This document shows, one piece after another, positions 16,930-26,198 of a stretch of 64,000 nucleotides of DNA. Source of the DNA: Spirosoma endophyticum (GTDB lineage Bacteria > Bacteroidota > Bacteroidia > Cytophagales > Spirosomataceae). The notes below the pieces were generated by a model, which had not been told where the DNA came from, made no database searches, and saw nothing but the letters and a program-made list of their open reading frames with translations. The stretch spans positions 62,001 through 126,000 of the forward strand of contig NZ_FOLQ01000014.1 in the NCBI RefSeq assembly GCF_900112365.1. The letters run 5' to 3'. A program made the position numbers and the translations under genes. Position 1 is the first letter of the stretch. Each line of letters starts with the position of its first letter.

Positions 16930-18042
16930 TTAATTAGTAAGCTGCTGCGAGGGCGATTCTGACTGTGCAGTAGTAATAGAGGCAGGGCTTAACCATTTGC
17001 GTAGTAAACGCCTGCCAGGTTTTTCTATTTTCTCAAAACATAGGGCGGCAATCAGAAAGAGCAAAGCAACGTAGCCGATTCCGTACAGACTTGGGCTAAG
17101 GTGCACGTAGCGTTGATTTAGATAGAAAGCCGCCATGCCAACCGGCACTTGCAACAGGTAAATTCCATAGCTGATTTCCCCCAGATAAACCAGTTTAGGA
17201 TGGCTCAGCCATCGGGCCAGCGCTCCTTGCTGAACGCTTAAAAACAAAATAAATACGACGAACAGGGGGGCAAAAAGACCATTGTGATAATAGTACATAA
17301 TAGTCGAATCGCTGCCTATCAAATACGCAAAGAGCAGCGTAATACCAACCAGCACAGCTGTTATGATTGATTTACTACGTAGCAGAACTTGCCAATGCCG
17401 CAATGTTAAAATCCCGGTACAGACCCCAACAACGAACGTACCCAAATGCAATACGGGGAAATATAGCCTGAAGGTTTCGAGTGAGGTATTGTCTGTTAAG
17501 AATTTATAAATGAGTTGATTCGCCAGCCAGATTAAAACGCCAATACCAACGATCTGTCTGGATTTGCAAGTCACCAGCCATTGATACAGAAACGGAAAAA
17601 TCAGATAGAAAAAAGCTTCTACGGATAAAGACCAGCCCGGATAATTTAAGGTTGGAACCCAAGTTTGCACCCAGGCTTGTAAAAGCGTCATTTCAGTCGC
17701 TACCATGCCTAAATAGGACAGATCACGGTAGCTAACGTTCATTGTCAGTTGCACGAGTAGCCAGGTGGCTAGCAGGGCAACCAAATACAGCGGATAAATA
17801 CGGGCAAATCGATTAATCCAGAACTGTCTCTTGGTTATACTCTTTGGAAGAATTGTTCCGGATGCATTGGCCATGACCAGAATAAAACCCGACAGCAGAA
17901 AAAAATAACTTACGGCAACCTGAGCTTTGTCCAGCAATGGTCCCAGCAGCGGCAGGCTACGTAGTGTTCTCGAGGGGATGTGGAACAGAACGATAAGCAG
18001 CGCGGCCAGAAACCGGGTAAATGTAAGTTGCGGTAGTTTCAT
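16930..18042 (-). CDS. Acyltransferase family 3
   Basis: A 370-residue membrane protein, second acyltransferase-3 of the locus. The start shows LTFTRFLAALLIVLFHI with the conserved R and H, followed by VAVSYFFLLSGFIL. About ten membrane segments, then a polar tail of some 20 residues. It likely acetylates or otherwise acylates sugar residues. It is coded opposite to its neighbours, convergent with the GT4 gene. It is divergent in sequence from the acyltransferase at 13474, so it is probably not a recent duplicate. Confidence 0.92.
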   Translation of the reverse strand: MKLPQLTFTRFLAALLIVLFHIPSRTLRSLPLLGPLLDKAQVAVSYFFLLSGFILVMANASGTILPKSITKRQFWINRFARIYPLYLVALLATWLLVQLTMNVSYRDLSYLGMVATEMTLLQAWVQTWVPTLNYPGWSLSVEAFFYLIFPFLYQWLVTCKSRQIVGIGVLIWLANQLIYKFLTDNTSLETFRLYFPVLHLGTFVVGVCTGILTLRHWQVLLRSKSIITAVLVGITLLFAYLIGSDSTIMYYYHNGLFAPLFVVFILFLSVQQGALARWLSHPKLVYLGEISYGIYLLQVPVGMAAFYLNQRYVHLSPSLYGIGYVALLFLIAALCFEKIEKPGRRLLRKWLSPASITTAQSESPSQQLTN

Positions 18043-18118
18043 AGACTGCTAGCTATATAGTACAGCTGAAATCCAGATAGGAATACTAGATAAAGTAGTA
18101 ACGATACTTGTCTATAAA

Positions 18119-18988
18119 TCAGCTATTTATAGCAATTGTATTTGTATCACGATGGCTAACTTTCGTCCAGTCAACCTGTTGTTCTGCTTCTGCCAGATCA
18201 ACGAATGGGAAGTCAGTTAGCAATTGTTTTAGCTTAGGCCAGCAGTTCCGGAGACCGTAGTAGGATTTGAATTGTCTCGTTCGGCTCAGGCCCGGAATCA
18301 TAGGTTGGTCGGCATCGAAATCGCGCGGATGAAAATACGTCATAACGTAGTTGGACCGGCGCATCAAAACGCGAATGGCGCTATAGGGCAACAGTCGGAA
18401 ATAGCCGCCACCCGAGAAAATCAAATCCTGACCCAGCACCGGAGCCGTGTTGATCGGAAATTCTTTCAGCAACGTACCGTTAACGTTCAGATAACCCGGC
18501 TCGAACATGCCCAGTGAGGTATCGCCCCCATGCGCCCGTCTGGCCGAAAATACGGAACAGTCGACTTCAATTCCCTGTTCAACCAGAATTGGGAACACCC
18601 AATGGTTGAACTCCTTGATCGAAAAACCCGGTGCCCGGTACGATCGAACTTTTTTACCTGTCAACTCCTGCAAATGCTTAATGGATCGTTCCAAATCATC
18701 CTGAAATTGGACAGGGGTTTGTTCATAAGCGAGTTGATGCGCGTAGGAGTGCGTGCCAATTTCATAACCGGCAGCATCAATCCGTCGAATAATATCAGGG
18801 TGCTTATCCGCTACCCAACCGAGACAAAAAAAAGTAGCCCTCGTATTGGTTTCGTCCAGAATCTGGAAAATACGGTCCATATTCCTGTGAATGCGGGTTT
18901 CGTAGCGGCTCCAATCGGATTCGGTACGGGTCGATGCATTATCCAGAATGTGAAACCATTCCTCAATATCAAATGTCAGGATGTTCAT
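18119..18988 (-). CDS. Polysaccharide deacetylase (DUF3473-type)
   Basis: A 289-residue protein from the ATG at 18988, where the family N-terminus MNILTFDIEEWFHILD begins. The NodB-fold motifs are visible: TFDIEEW (catalytic and metal Asp), GTHSYAHQ (metal His pair), and RAPGFS. The C-terminal part with FHPRDFD fits the DUF3473 extension known from XrtA/PEP-CTERM polysaccharide loci. It removes N-acetyl groups from a polymer or its lipid-linked precursor. No exosortase gene is in the window. It lies between the acyltransferase and the formyltransferase-like gene on the same strand. Confidence 0.9.
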   Translation of the reverse strand: MNILTFDIEEWFHILDNASTRTESDWSRYETRIHRNMDRIFQILDETNTRATFFCLGWVADKHPDIIRRIDAAGYEIGTHSYAHQLAYEQTPVQFQDDLERSIKHLQELTGKKVRSYRAPGFSIKEFNHWVFPILVEQGIEVDCSVFSARRAHGGDTSLGMFEPGYLNVNGTLLKEFPINTAPVLGQDLIFSGGGYFRLLPYSAIRVLMRRSNYVMTYFHPRDFDADQPMIPGLSRTRQFKSYYGLRNCWPKLKQLLTDFPFVDLAEAEQQVDWTKVSHRDTNTIAINS

Positions 18989-18992
18989 AAAA

Positions 18993-19049
18993 AGTCGATA
19001 GCAGGAAGTCAACAGTCATTAGTTTATGGATATACTATTGACTAACGAC
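18993..19049. repeat. Imperfect inverted repeat, same word family as 9592-9680
   Basis: A 73-base gap between the deacetylase and the formyltransferase-like gene is mostly filled by words such as agtcaacagtcattagt and actattgactaacgact, imperfect reverse complements (about 13 of 17). The right half matches 18 bases near 9652-9668 with one change. Confidence 0.55.
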
Positions 19050-19061
19050 TATCCGCTAATA

Positions 19062-19826
19062 TTAATAAAACCGCTTGCCAGCGGCCAGAAATTCTTCCAC
19101 GTCGGTGCGGGTGGGAAACGTGAAATAGGTCATTTGGGTTGCGTCGTTCTCAATGAGTTTGTAGTTACCGGTATGGATTTTGTCGATTGATTCCAGGATG
19201 GCATCCATGCCCATTTTCTTCGTCACATCAATTAGTTCAGCCTGGCTCATATTTCCAATGGCGAGCTTGTTCTGAACCAGAATTGGGCCACTATCGATAC
19301 CTTCGTCTACGAAAAACACGGATACGCCGGTGTGCGTCTCGCCATTTTTCAACACCCAGAATGAAGGCATCAGGCCCCGGTATTTGGGGAGCAGCGCCGT
19401 GTGAAGGTTAATGCAACCATACGTAGCAGCGTCCAGAAGTTTCTGTTTGAAAATCTGATTACCGGCAATCGAGACAAATAAATCGGGTTTATAGGCTCGG
19501 AGCTTTTCCAGGTTTTCTTCTTTATTGATACCTCCTTCAATATGAATCAGTGGAATATTCCGGTCGGCCAGCACTTTCCTGACATTGTTTCGGCTGTCTA
19601 ATTTCGAGGCTACGAATTTAAACCCGTAGCGTACAAAAAAAGGAAGGCCAAAGATGTCGTATGTTTTCTTCATCTTTTCTCCGAAACTCTCCCGTTTGCC
19701 GAAAGGTGATACGTCGAATACCACTGTAGCAACAACTTCGGCGTAAGATGGTAGCTTTTTCAGAAGATAATCAATATTGCGGGCGAGATAAAACGGGTCA
19801 TCCTGCGTAAGAATCACAAGGCGCAT
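19062..19826 (-). CDS. Formyltransferase-like enzyme (formyl_trans_N family)
   Basis: A 254-residue protein. The core GCINLHTALLPKYRGLMP holds the catalytic-type His and the SLLP-like loop, and DEGIDSGPIL holds the conserved Asp. This is the fold of methionyl-tRNA formyltransferase, GART and sugar N-formyltransferases. It lacks the C-terminal tRNA-binding domain, so it is not Fmt. In a polysaccharide locus it most likely formylates an amino sugar, using 10-formyltetrahydrofolate; that is inference. The deacetylase just downstream could supply a free amine, although usually amino sugars are formylated at the nucleotide stage. A TAATTTTG box lies on this strand at 19851-19858. Confidence 0.82.
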   Translation of the reverse strand: MRLVILTQDDPFYLARNIDYLLKKLPSYAEVVATVVFDVSPFGKRESFGEKMKKTYDIFGLPFFVRYGFKFVASKLDSRNNVRKVLADRNIPLIHIEGGINKEENLEKLRAYKPDLFVSIAGNQIFKQKLLDAATYGCINLHTALLPKYRGLMPSFWVLKNGETHTGVSVFFVDEGIDSGPILVQNKLAIGNMSQAELIDVTKKMGMDAILESIDKIHTGNYKLIENDATQMTYFTFPTRTDVEEFLAAGKRFY

Positions 19827-20194
19827 AGAAAATGGATAGTGTTATGATCACAAAATTACTTATTCTGACGTAAAGGAGGAGACTATATTATAAACAGACT
19901 ACTTTCCATACAGAAGCTATCGATTGATCATTACCAACGTAGCTGTATTTACATCAGGTGGATAAAATTGCAGATGATGAGTCAATTAATCAAGTATTAC
20001 TTAAACAAGGGATCGAAAATAGTACAAAAACAATACGCATACCGTATGAACTCTTATCAAGGACTTTGTCCCGTATAAAAAAAGTTATAATATTGTATGA
20101 TTTATCGAACAGCTGATCTTGAGTACTAGGCGCCCTTTTTGCTTGGAAAAGGAACACAATAAGCTGTTTAGTATGAAAATAGTTATATAGAAGT
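19827..20194. other. 368-base divergent intergenic region
   Basis: AT-rich gap between two divergent genes of the polysaccharide locus. On the minus strand TAATTTTG (19851-19858) matches the Bacteroidota -7 box 25 bases before the formyltransferase-like gene, but without a clear -33 box. I see no ORF with coding character and no strong hairpin. Likely holds promoters for both directions. Confidence 0.5.
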
Positions 20195-21127
20195 ATGACC
20201 GACGTATCAGTCATTATTCTGACACACAACGAGGAAAAACACATTACTCGATGTTTACAGAGTTTACTGCCATTTACGGACAAAATATTTATTGTCGATT
20301 CGTTCTCTACAGATCGGACGGTTGAGATTGCCCGTTCAATGGGGGCTGTGGTTGTTCAAAATGCCTGGGTTAACTATGCTACACAATTTAATTTCGGCAT
20401 TGAGCATGTTCCTTTTAAGACAGGCTGGCTGATGCGCATGGATGCCGATGAGTACGTAATGCCTGAGTTGGCCAATGAAATAAATCAGCGGCTGACGGGC
20501 TTACCTGCCGACGTAGGTGGCGTATACGTAAAGCGTCGGGTGTTTTTCCTGAATCGCTGGATGAAGCATGGCGGCTTTTATCCGATCTGGCTGCTTCGTT
20601 TATGGCGCCGGGGGGATGGCTTTTGCGAGCAGGTATGGCACGACGAACACATTAAACTGACGAAAGGGCAGCCAATTCAATTCGATCATGATATTGTCGA
20701 TCATAACCTGAATAACCTGACCTGGTGGACGCAGAAACACAATCATTATACGATTCTGGAAATGATCAATCTGCTTAATTACCGGTACAAGTTCGATGAG
20801 GCAGAAAAAGTACAACCCCGGCTCTTCGGAACGCAGGATCAGCGGATGCGTTATTTAAAGGAAAAATACGCATCGTTACCCTTGTTCACGCGACCGATAA
20901 TCTATTTTGTGTACCGGTATTTTATCCGAATGGGTTTTCTCGATGGGCGTGCGGGGTTTGTCTGGTGTTTCTTGCAAGCTCTTTGGTATCGCTTCCTGGT
21001 CGATGCCAAGCTGATGGAAGTCGACCTTCGGGTTGGTCAGGACAAGGAAGCAATAATGGACTATTTCCAAACCGAATATGGCAAAGACCTTCGGGCAATC
21101 CGACCTCAACAGGTTAGCCGAGCCTGA
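20195..21127 (+). CDS. Glycosyltransferase family 2 (WaaE/KdtX-like)
   Basis: A 310-residue GT2 protein. SVIILTHNEEKHITRCL, the DSFSTDRTVEIA block and MDADEYV are visible, all close to the group that contains LPS beta-1,4-glucosyltransferase WaaE. No strong membrane segments, though VYRYFIRMGFLDGRAGFVW near the C-terminus is typical of that group and may touch the membrane. It starts the second plus-strand run of the locus (four genes). The following acetyltransferase starts 4 bases after its stop. Confidence 0.9.
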   Translation: MTDVSVIILTHNEEKHITRCLQSLLPFTDKIFIVDSFSTDRTVEIARSMGAVVVQNAWVNYATQFNFGIEHVPFKTGWLMRMDADEYVMPELANEINQRLTGLPADVGGVYVKRRVFFLNRWMKHGGFYPIWLLRLWRRGDGFCEQVWHDEHIKLTKGQPIQFDHDIVDHNLNNLTWWTQKHNHYTILEMINLLNYRYKFDEAEKVQPRLFGTQDQRMRYLKEKYASLPLFTRPIIYFVYRYFIRMGFLDGRAGFVWCFLQALWYRFLVDAKLMEVDLRVGQDKEAIMDYFQTEYGKDLRAIRPQQVSRA

Positions 21128-21131
21128 AGCG

Positions 21132-21716
21132 ATGGTATCTCCGCAGGCGTCAGGTAGCCAGCCCAACGGTCGAACGGATCTGGCCCGCTTTAATAACAGT
21201 TGGTACAATCCCGGACCGCGCTGGAAGATCCTGTTGTGGTTTTTGGTTAATTCGATTTTTTTGAATAATTATTTTCCCATCCCAATGGCCATCAAAAGAG
21301 CTGTTTTAATGCTGTTCGGGGCCAAATTAGGGGAAGGAGTAGTTATAAAACCAGCCGTAAATATTAAATATCCCTGGTTACTTCAACTAGGAGATCACGT
21401 CTGGATTGGTGAAAAGGTCTGGATTGATAATCTCAGCCAGGTTGTCATCGGTAGCAATGTCTGTTTATCACAAGGCGCCATGCTGCTGACAGGCAACCAT
21501 GATTACCGTCTGTCAACATTTGACTTGACAACTCAGCCAATTACGTTGGCCGATGGTGTCTGGATCGGTGCCAGGGCGGTGGTCTGCGCGGGCGTTCGTT
21601 GCGAATCGCATGCTGTTCTGGCGGTTAATTCGGTGGCAACGCGTTCGATGGACGCCTATGGTATTTATCAGGGTAATCCGGCCGTTTGGGTCCGAAAAAG
21701 AGAAATTAAGGCGTGA
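21132..21716 (+). CDS. WcaF-like colanic-acid-type acetyltransferase
   Basis: A 194-residue left-handed beta-helix acetyltransferase when started at 21132; an ATG 54 bases upstream in the same frame would overlap the preceding gene by 50 bases and is less likely. The N-terminal block YNPGPRWKILLWFLVNSIF and hexapeptide repeats (VVIGSNVCLSQGAMLLTGNHD) match WcaF. The His of GNHD is the usual active-site residue. It uses acetyl-CoA to O-acetylate a sugar. It overlaps the next gene by 4 bases, which starts with GTG. Confidence 0.9.
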   Translation: MVSPQASGSQPNGRTDLARFNNSWYNPGPRWKILLWFLVNSIFLNNYFPIPMAIKRAVLMLFGAKLGEGVVIKPAVNIKYPWLLQLGDHVWIGEKVWIDNLSQVVIGSNVCLSQGAMLLTGNHDYRLSTFDLTTQPITLADGVWIGARAVVCAGVRCESHAVLAVNSVATRSMDAYGIYQGNPAVWVRKREIKA

Positions 21717-22483
21717 AAGTATCTATCATAACGGTTGTCTATAACGGGGCCGAATTTGTTCGTAACTGCATCGAGTCGATTATTAATCAGACCTATCCCG
21801 ATATTGAATATATTATCGTGGATGGAAAATCGACCGATGGCACCGTAGACATTGTACAATCGTATGGCAAGAAAGTTTCCCGGTTTATATCTGAACCCGA
21901 CAAAGGCTTGTACGATGCGATGAACAAAGGCATCCGATTGGCAACTGGCGACGTAATTGGATTGCTCAATGCGGATGATTTTTATCGGCATAATCGCGTC
22001 ATTGAAAACATGGTCGCTACGTTCCAGCGAACGGGGGCCGACGCGGTTTACGGGGATATGCTGTACGTTGACCGGGACGACACAAAAAAATTAAAACGCT
22101 ACTGGCGATCAGGCTGGTACAGCGAAAATGCGTTTCTTTGGGGCTGGATGCCAGGGCACCTGTCGTTCTTTGCGAAACGGTCACTTTATGAGCAGTATGG
22201 TTTGTTTCGCCTTGATATGAAAAGCGCAGCCGATTATGAACTGATGCTACGTTTCATCCACAAGAATAAGGTTAAACTGGCCTATATGGACGAAGTAACC
22301 ATTGTGATGCGGGCGGGTGGAATTAGTAATAGCAGCGTTGGAAATCGACTGCGAGCCAATCGGGAAGACCGATTGGCCTGGCAACTGAATGGTCTGAAAC
22401 CTTATTTTTTTACGTTTTGGCTGAAACCCTTGCGTAAACTCAAGCAATATGTTAGCAAGCCACCCGCAAGGCCAGATGTATAA
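21713..22483 (+). CDS. Glycosyltransferase family 2
   Basis: A 256-residue GT2 with a GTG start that overlaps the WcaF-like gene by 4 bases (GTGA). SIITVVYNGAEFVRNCI, DGKSTDGTVDI, DKGLYDAMNKGIR and the DxD-like NADD are typical for the group that adds sugars to O-antigen units. The tail of about 20 residues is basic. Translational coupling to the acetyltransferase is likely. Donor and acceptor sugars cannot be told. Confidence 0.92.
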   Translation: MKVSIITVVYNGAEFVRNCIESIINQTYPDIEYIIVDGKSTDGTVDIVQSYGKKVSRFISEPDKGLYDAMNKGIRLATGDVIGLLNADDFYRHNRVIENMVATFQRTGADAVYGDMLYVDRDDTKKLKRYWRSGWYSENAFLWGWMPGHLSFFAKRSLYEQYGLFRLDMKSAADYELMLRFIHKNKVKLAYMDEVTIVMRAGGISNSSVGNRLRANREDRLAWQLNGLKPYFFTFWLKPLRKLKQYVSKPPARPDV

Positions 22484-22592
22484 TTGGCAGGCCGTTAAAT
22501 CAAATTAAGTTTGCCGAGTTAAATAAACAATTGATTTTTACGTATCCACACAGATCTTTAGTGCTCGATATTCGTATCTAAAAGCCCTTCTC

Positions 22593-23804
22593 ATGAACAT
22601 TGACTTATTTATAGCTTATATACAACATAAATGGAATGACGACTTATTTACGCTCGGGCTCTATCAGTGTATTCTTTCCTTATTGGTTGCCTGTTTCGTT
22701 TCAGTCGTAGCCATTCCTGTAGTTATCAAGATTTCCGAGCTGAAATCGCTGATGGAAAAACCCGGCGAACGTAGATCCCATTCTACACCAACGCCAACGT
22801 TTGGGGGAATTGCCATCTTCGCAGCGATTCTGATTGCTTATTTCCTGTGGCCAAGTATTGATCAGACGGATATCTACCGGACTAACCTTTCGGTTGCGGG
22901 TATGACCATCCTGTTCTTCATCGGGATCAAAGATGATCTTGTTGGTATTGACCCGACCAAAAAGATTCTGTTTCAGGTACTTGCCGCCATGATCCTGATT
23001 TTCTTTGGCGATTTACGTGTCGATTACCTGTATGGAATTATGGGTTTTCACCACATCGAAACGGCTGTTAGTATTTTATTGACCTGTTTTATTTTCATTG
23101 CCCTAACGAACGCTATTAATTTAATTGACGGCATTGATGGATTGGCGGGAGGCATTGCTACCATTGCCAGTGGTACGTTTGGTGGGTGGTTTCTGTTGAC
23201 CAACCATTTTACGATGGCCTGCCTGGCGTTTACTTTAACCGGGGCGCTCATCGGTTTCCTTCGGTTCAATTTCTCTAAAACCAGCAAAATTTTCATGGGC
23301 AATACGGGTTCCCTGATTATTGGCTTTATGCTGGCTTTTTTCGCCATTCGGTTTGTTAGCCTCAATGCTTCCTATCGGTATGAACCAACGGCTTTTTTCA
23401 ATGCCCCCATCATCGCCATTGTCATTCTGATCGTTCCTATTTTTGATACGTTACGGGTATTTCTGGTTCGGATTCTGGCCGGACGGTCACCGTTCTCGGC
23501 CGACCGGAATCACATGCACCATATTTTACTCGATAACGGATTGTCGCATGCGCGGGCAACCGCCGTGCTGTGTGGCGCTTCGCTGCTCAACACGATTATG
23601 TTCTTTTTATTACACCGAAACATATCCAATACGTTGTCGCTGGTGATTCTGGGTTGTTTGTTCGGTTTATATATGTTTTTGAGTTTTGCGCTTAAAATGC
23701 GAATCATCTACGTTTCGACTCACCCACGTCTCCGAAAGGCCGTAATGCGCCGGGAATTCCAGCAAAACATTGCCAGACGCCGACGTATTGTTGACTATTT
23801 ATAA
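22593..23804 (+). CDS. Undecaprenyl-phosphate sugar-1-phosphate transferase (WecA/MraY family)
   Basis: A 403-residue protein with about eleven membrane segments. Family motifs: GIKDDLVGIDPTKK (aspartate pair), NAINLIDGIDGLAGG, FMGNTGSLIIGF, and a His-rich loop DRNHMHHILLD. It starts repeat-unit synthesis by moving a sugar 1-phosphate, most often GlcNAc-1-P, onto undecaprenyl phosphate. In this locus it is the plausible initiating enzyme, although it lies last. A clean terminator follows 18 bases after its stop. Confidence 0.93.
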   Translation: MNIDLFIAYIQHKWNDDLFTLGLYQCILSLLVACFVSVVAIPVVIKISELKSLMEKPGERRSHSTPTPTFGGIAIFAAILIAYFLWPSIDQTDIYRTNLSVAGMTILFFIGIKDDLVGIDPTKKILFQVLAAMILIFFGDLRVDYLYGIMGFHHIETAVSILLTCFIFIALTNAINLIDGIDGLAGGIATIASGTFGGWFLLTNHFTMACLAFTLTGALIGFLRFNFSKTSKIFMGNTGSLIIGFMLAFFAIRFVSLNASYRYEPTAFFNAPIIAIVILIVPIFDTLRVFLVRILAGRSPFSADRNHMHHILLDNGLSHARATAVLCGASLLNTIMFFLLHRNISNTLSLVILGCLFGLYMFLSFALKMRIIYVSTHPRLRKAVMRREFQQNIARRRRIVDYL

Positions 23805-23822
23805 GCAACTATTTCATCTTTG

Positions 23823-23853
23823 AAAAGCCCTTTAGTGAATCTAAAGGGCTTTT
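23823..23853 (+). terminator. Rho-independent terminator of the polysaccharide locus
   Basis: A perfect 13-bp stem (23823-23835 with 23841-23853), 5-base loop, ending in a run of T. It starts 18 bases past the stop of the WecA-like gene. Confidence 0.9.
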
Positions 23854-24038
23854 TGTATTTATAGAATCTCCAGGTATTCCTTTAAAGCTACTCAGTATTG
23901 TCTCAGCACTACCCGTTGTTAACCGGGAGTAGGTCAGCTTTCACAGCCCATATACATTTGCATCAAGGCACATCGTCATGAACGAGAGGTGTACGCTTTA
24001 TCCACAGCTGTTCAGGTTAAATTTACTAAGCCTTTCTC

Positions 24039-24323
24039 ATGTATTTCTTTTGGATATTGTGGGGTATCGATGCCATTGTTGGGCTTGTTGTTCTTTATTT
24101 CTTTTTTGAAGGGTTGTCTGATGGCACCGTTTCTTCATTCAACGGTGGCTTGTGGTTTATGATGCTGGCGGGCTTATCGGCTGTGCTGTTGGGAAGTATC
24201 TATTTACAGTCACATCAGAATTTTATGTGGGCAAAAATTTTGGCGGGCTTATTAGCCATACCAGGTTTGTTATTTGGCCTGTTCTTCCTGATCTTAATTC
24301 TGTCTGGCACCCGTTGGAATTGA
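24039..24323 (+). CDS. Small membrane protein, unknown function
   Basis: A 94-residue protein that is almost wholly hydrophobic, with three likely membrane segments (about 3-25, 35-55, 65-90). I do not recognise a family. Support for being real: good length, coding-like composition, and a bidirectional terminator right after it. A TACATTTG box at 23953-23960 on this strand could be its -7 element. Likely an inner-membrane protein of the DUF-type found widely in Cytophagales; no function can be given. Confidence 0.7.
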   Translation: MYFFWILWGIDAIVGLVVLYFFFEGLSDGTVSSFNGGLWFMMLAGLSAVLLGSIYLQSHQNFMWAKILAGLLAIPGLLFGLFFLILILSGTRWN

Positions 24324-24349
24324 TAAGTTAGGGTATAAAACCAACTACG

Positions 24350-24392
24350 CTAAAATGCAAAAAACGGAAGACTGTCTTCCGTTTTTTGCATT
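24350..24392. terminator. Bidirectional terminator between the small membrane gene and mqo
   Basis: A perfect 21-bp inverted repeat (24350-24370 with 24372-24392) with A-run on the left and T-run on the right, so it can stop transcription from both convergent genes. Confidence 0.93.
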
Positions 24393-24407
24393 TTATCATC
24401 AGGGAAA

Positions 24408-25940
24408 TTACCGTGTTACTTCGGGTATGGAATCAACCGTAGTTAATCCCAGCACTTCGCTTGTGTGCTTCCGAAGCTCCTGACCAAGCGCAGGGTTGTT
24501 CGCCAAAATTTGCCCGAAGGAAGGAATCATTTCTTTTAATTTCTGCTGCCAGGCGTCAGTGGCAAGTTGCTCAGGGAAACACCGTTTGAGCAGGTCGAGC
24601 ATAATCGAAACCGCTGTCGATGCGCCCGGTGAAGCCCCCAGCAGAGCCGCGATACTCCCGTCTGCCGCACTGACCACTTCAGTGCCAAATTCGAGTACAC
24701 CCCCTTCGTGTTCGTCTTTCTTAATGACCTGCACCCGCTGCCCGGCAATCTCGAGTTCCCAATCGTCCATTTGGGCGTTGGGATAATACTCCCGCAACGC
24801 GTTCAGCCGATCATCCGGCGATTGCATAACCTGCTGGATGAGGTATTTCGTCAGGCCAACATTATGAAGGCCTGCCATGAGCATAGGGGCCATATTACTC
24901 AATTGAATCGACTTGGGAAGGTCCATGTAGGAGCCGCTCTTCAGGAATTTAGTCGAAAAGCCAGCGTACGGCCCAAATAGAAGTTCCCGCTTTCCATCAA
25001 TCATACGGGTATCCAAGTGGGGTACCGACATTGGTGGCGCACCAACTGAAGCTTTTCCGTACACTTTTGCCTGATGCCGCTCTACTACGTCACGGTTAAC
25101 GCATTTGAGCCATTGCCCACTTACGGGGAAACCGCCAAATCCTCTGCTTTCTGGAATGTCTGATTTTTCGAGCAACCGTAACGAACCACCGCCCGCTCCA
25201 ATGAACAGAAACTGAGTCTGTACGTCGCGAACGTGATTCGTTGTTACGTTCTCCACCCGTATTTTCCAGCCACCCAACGACTTGGAACGCCATAAATCAC
25301 GTACATCATGAGCAAAGTACAAGTGAACCCCTGGCATATCGTACAGACGGCGGAACATAGCCCGCGTCAGTGCACCGAAATTCACGTCTGTTCCAATGTC
25401 CATGCGGGTTGCGGCTACAGCCTGGGCAGGGTCCCGATCGTCCATAACAAGCGGCATCCAGTCTGCCAGTTGCGATGGGTCTTCGGAATACTGCATGCCG
25501 TGGAAAAGGTAATTTTGCTGAAGGGCATCGTAACGCTTATGTAGGTATGCTACGTTGTCGTCGCCCCACACAAAGCTCATGTGTGGAATGGAGCGAATAA
25601 AATTAGGCGCGTCGCTGAGGAAGCCCTGTTGAACAAGGTAGGCCCAGAACTGCTTCGATTGCTCAAACGATTCGGCAATCTTGATGGCTTTCGACGGATC
25701 AATTGTACCGTCGGCCTGTTCGGGGGTATAGTTTAGTTCACAGAAGGCCGAGTGGCCAGTACCTGCGTTATTCCAGGCGTCAGAACTCTCAGCGGCTGCA
25801 CTATCGAGCCGCTCATAGATATCAATCGTTATGTCGGGTTGCAACTCTTTGAGCAATACGCCAAGAGTCGCACTCATGATCCCTGCCCCGATCAATACTA
25901 CGTCGGGACCTTTTTGGGTAGATTTCTTGCTTTTCGCCAT
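24408..25940 (-). CDS. mqo: Malate:quinone oxidoreductase
   Basis: A 510-residue flavoprotein of the Mqo family. The FAD-binding GxGxxx motif is visible in VVLIGAGIMSATLGVLL near residue 15, followed by IDIYERLD, and the family blocks NNAGTGHSAFCELNYTP and GGFPVSGQW. It oxidises malate to oxaloacetate at the inner membrane and gives electrons to quinone, as part of the TCA cycle. The short basic N-terminus MAKSKKSTQK is usual for the family. The gene stands alone with its own terminator. Confidence 0.96.
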   Translation of the reverse strand: MAKSKKSTQKGPDVVLIGAGIMSATLGVLLKELQPDITIDIYERLDSAAAESSDAWNNAGTGHSAFCELNYTPEQADGTIDPSKAIKIAESFEQSKQFWAYLVQQGFLSDAPNFIRSIPHMSFVWGDDNVAYLHKRYDALQQNYLFHGMQYSEDPSQLADWMPLVMDDRDPAQAVAATRMDIGTDVNFGALTRAMFRRLYDMPGVHLYFAHDVRDLWRSKSLGGWKIRVENVTTNHVRDVQTQFLFIGAGGGSLRLLEKSDIPESRGFGGFPVSGQWLKCVNRDVVERHQAKVYGKASVGAPPMSVPHLDTRMIDGKRELLFGPYAGFSTKFLKSGSYMDLPKSIQLSNMAPMLMAGLHNVGLTKYLIQQVMQSPDDRLNALREYYPNAQMDDWELEIAGQRVQVIKKDEHEGGVLEFGTEVVSAADGSIAALLGASPGASTAVSIMLDLLKRCFPEQLATDAWQQKLKEMIPSFGQILANNPALGQELRKHTSEVLGLTTVDSIPEVTR

Positions 25941-26198
25941 GATGTAAGTAGGCCGTGTGTATTCGTATATATGTACAAAGTTGGGGCCAAGGATGTTCTG
26001 AAACCAAGCTTTTTCCTAAGTTTTGTTAGCCAACGTATGCGCTACCTCACTTGTAAACTAATGCGGCTGAATTACTTGCTAGATATTCACGAATGATTGC
26101 AAAAATCATAGAACGTAACCTCGATAGCTAGATAACATCTACTTACACAGATGCAGCATGAACGCGATCGAACCACCGAATTTTGATAATTTTAGCGC

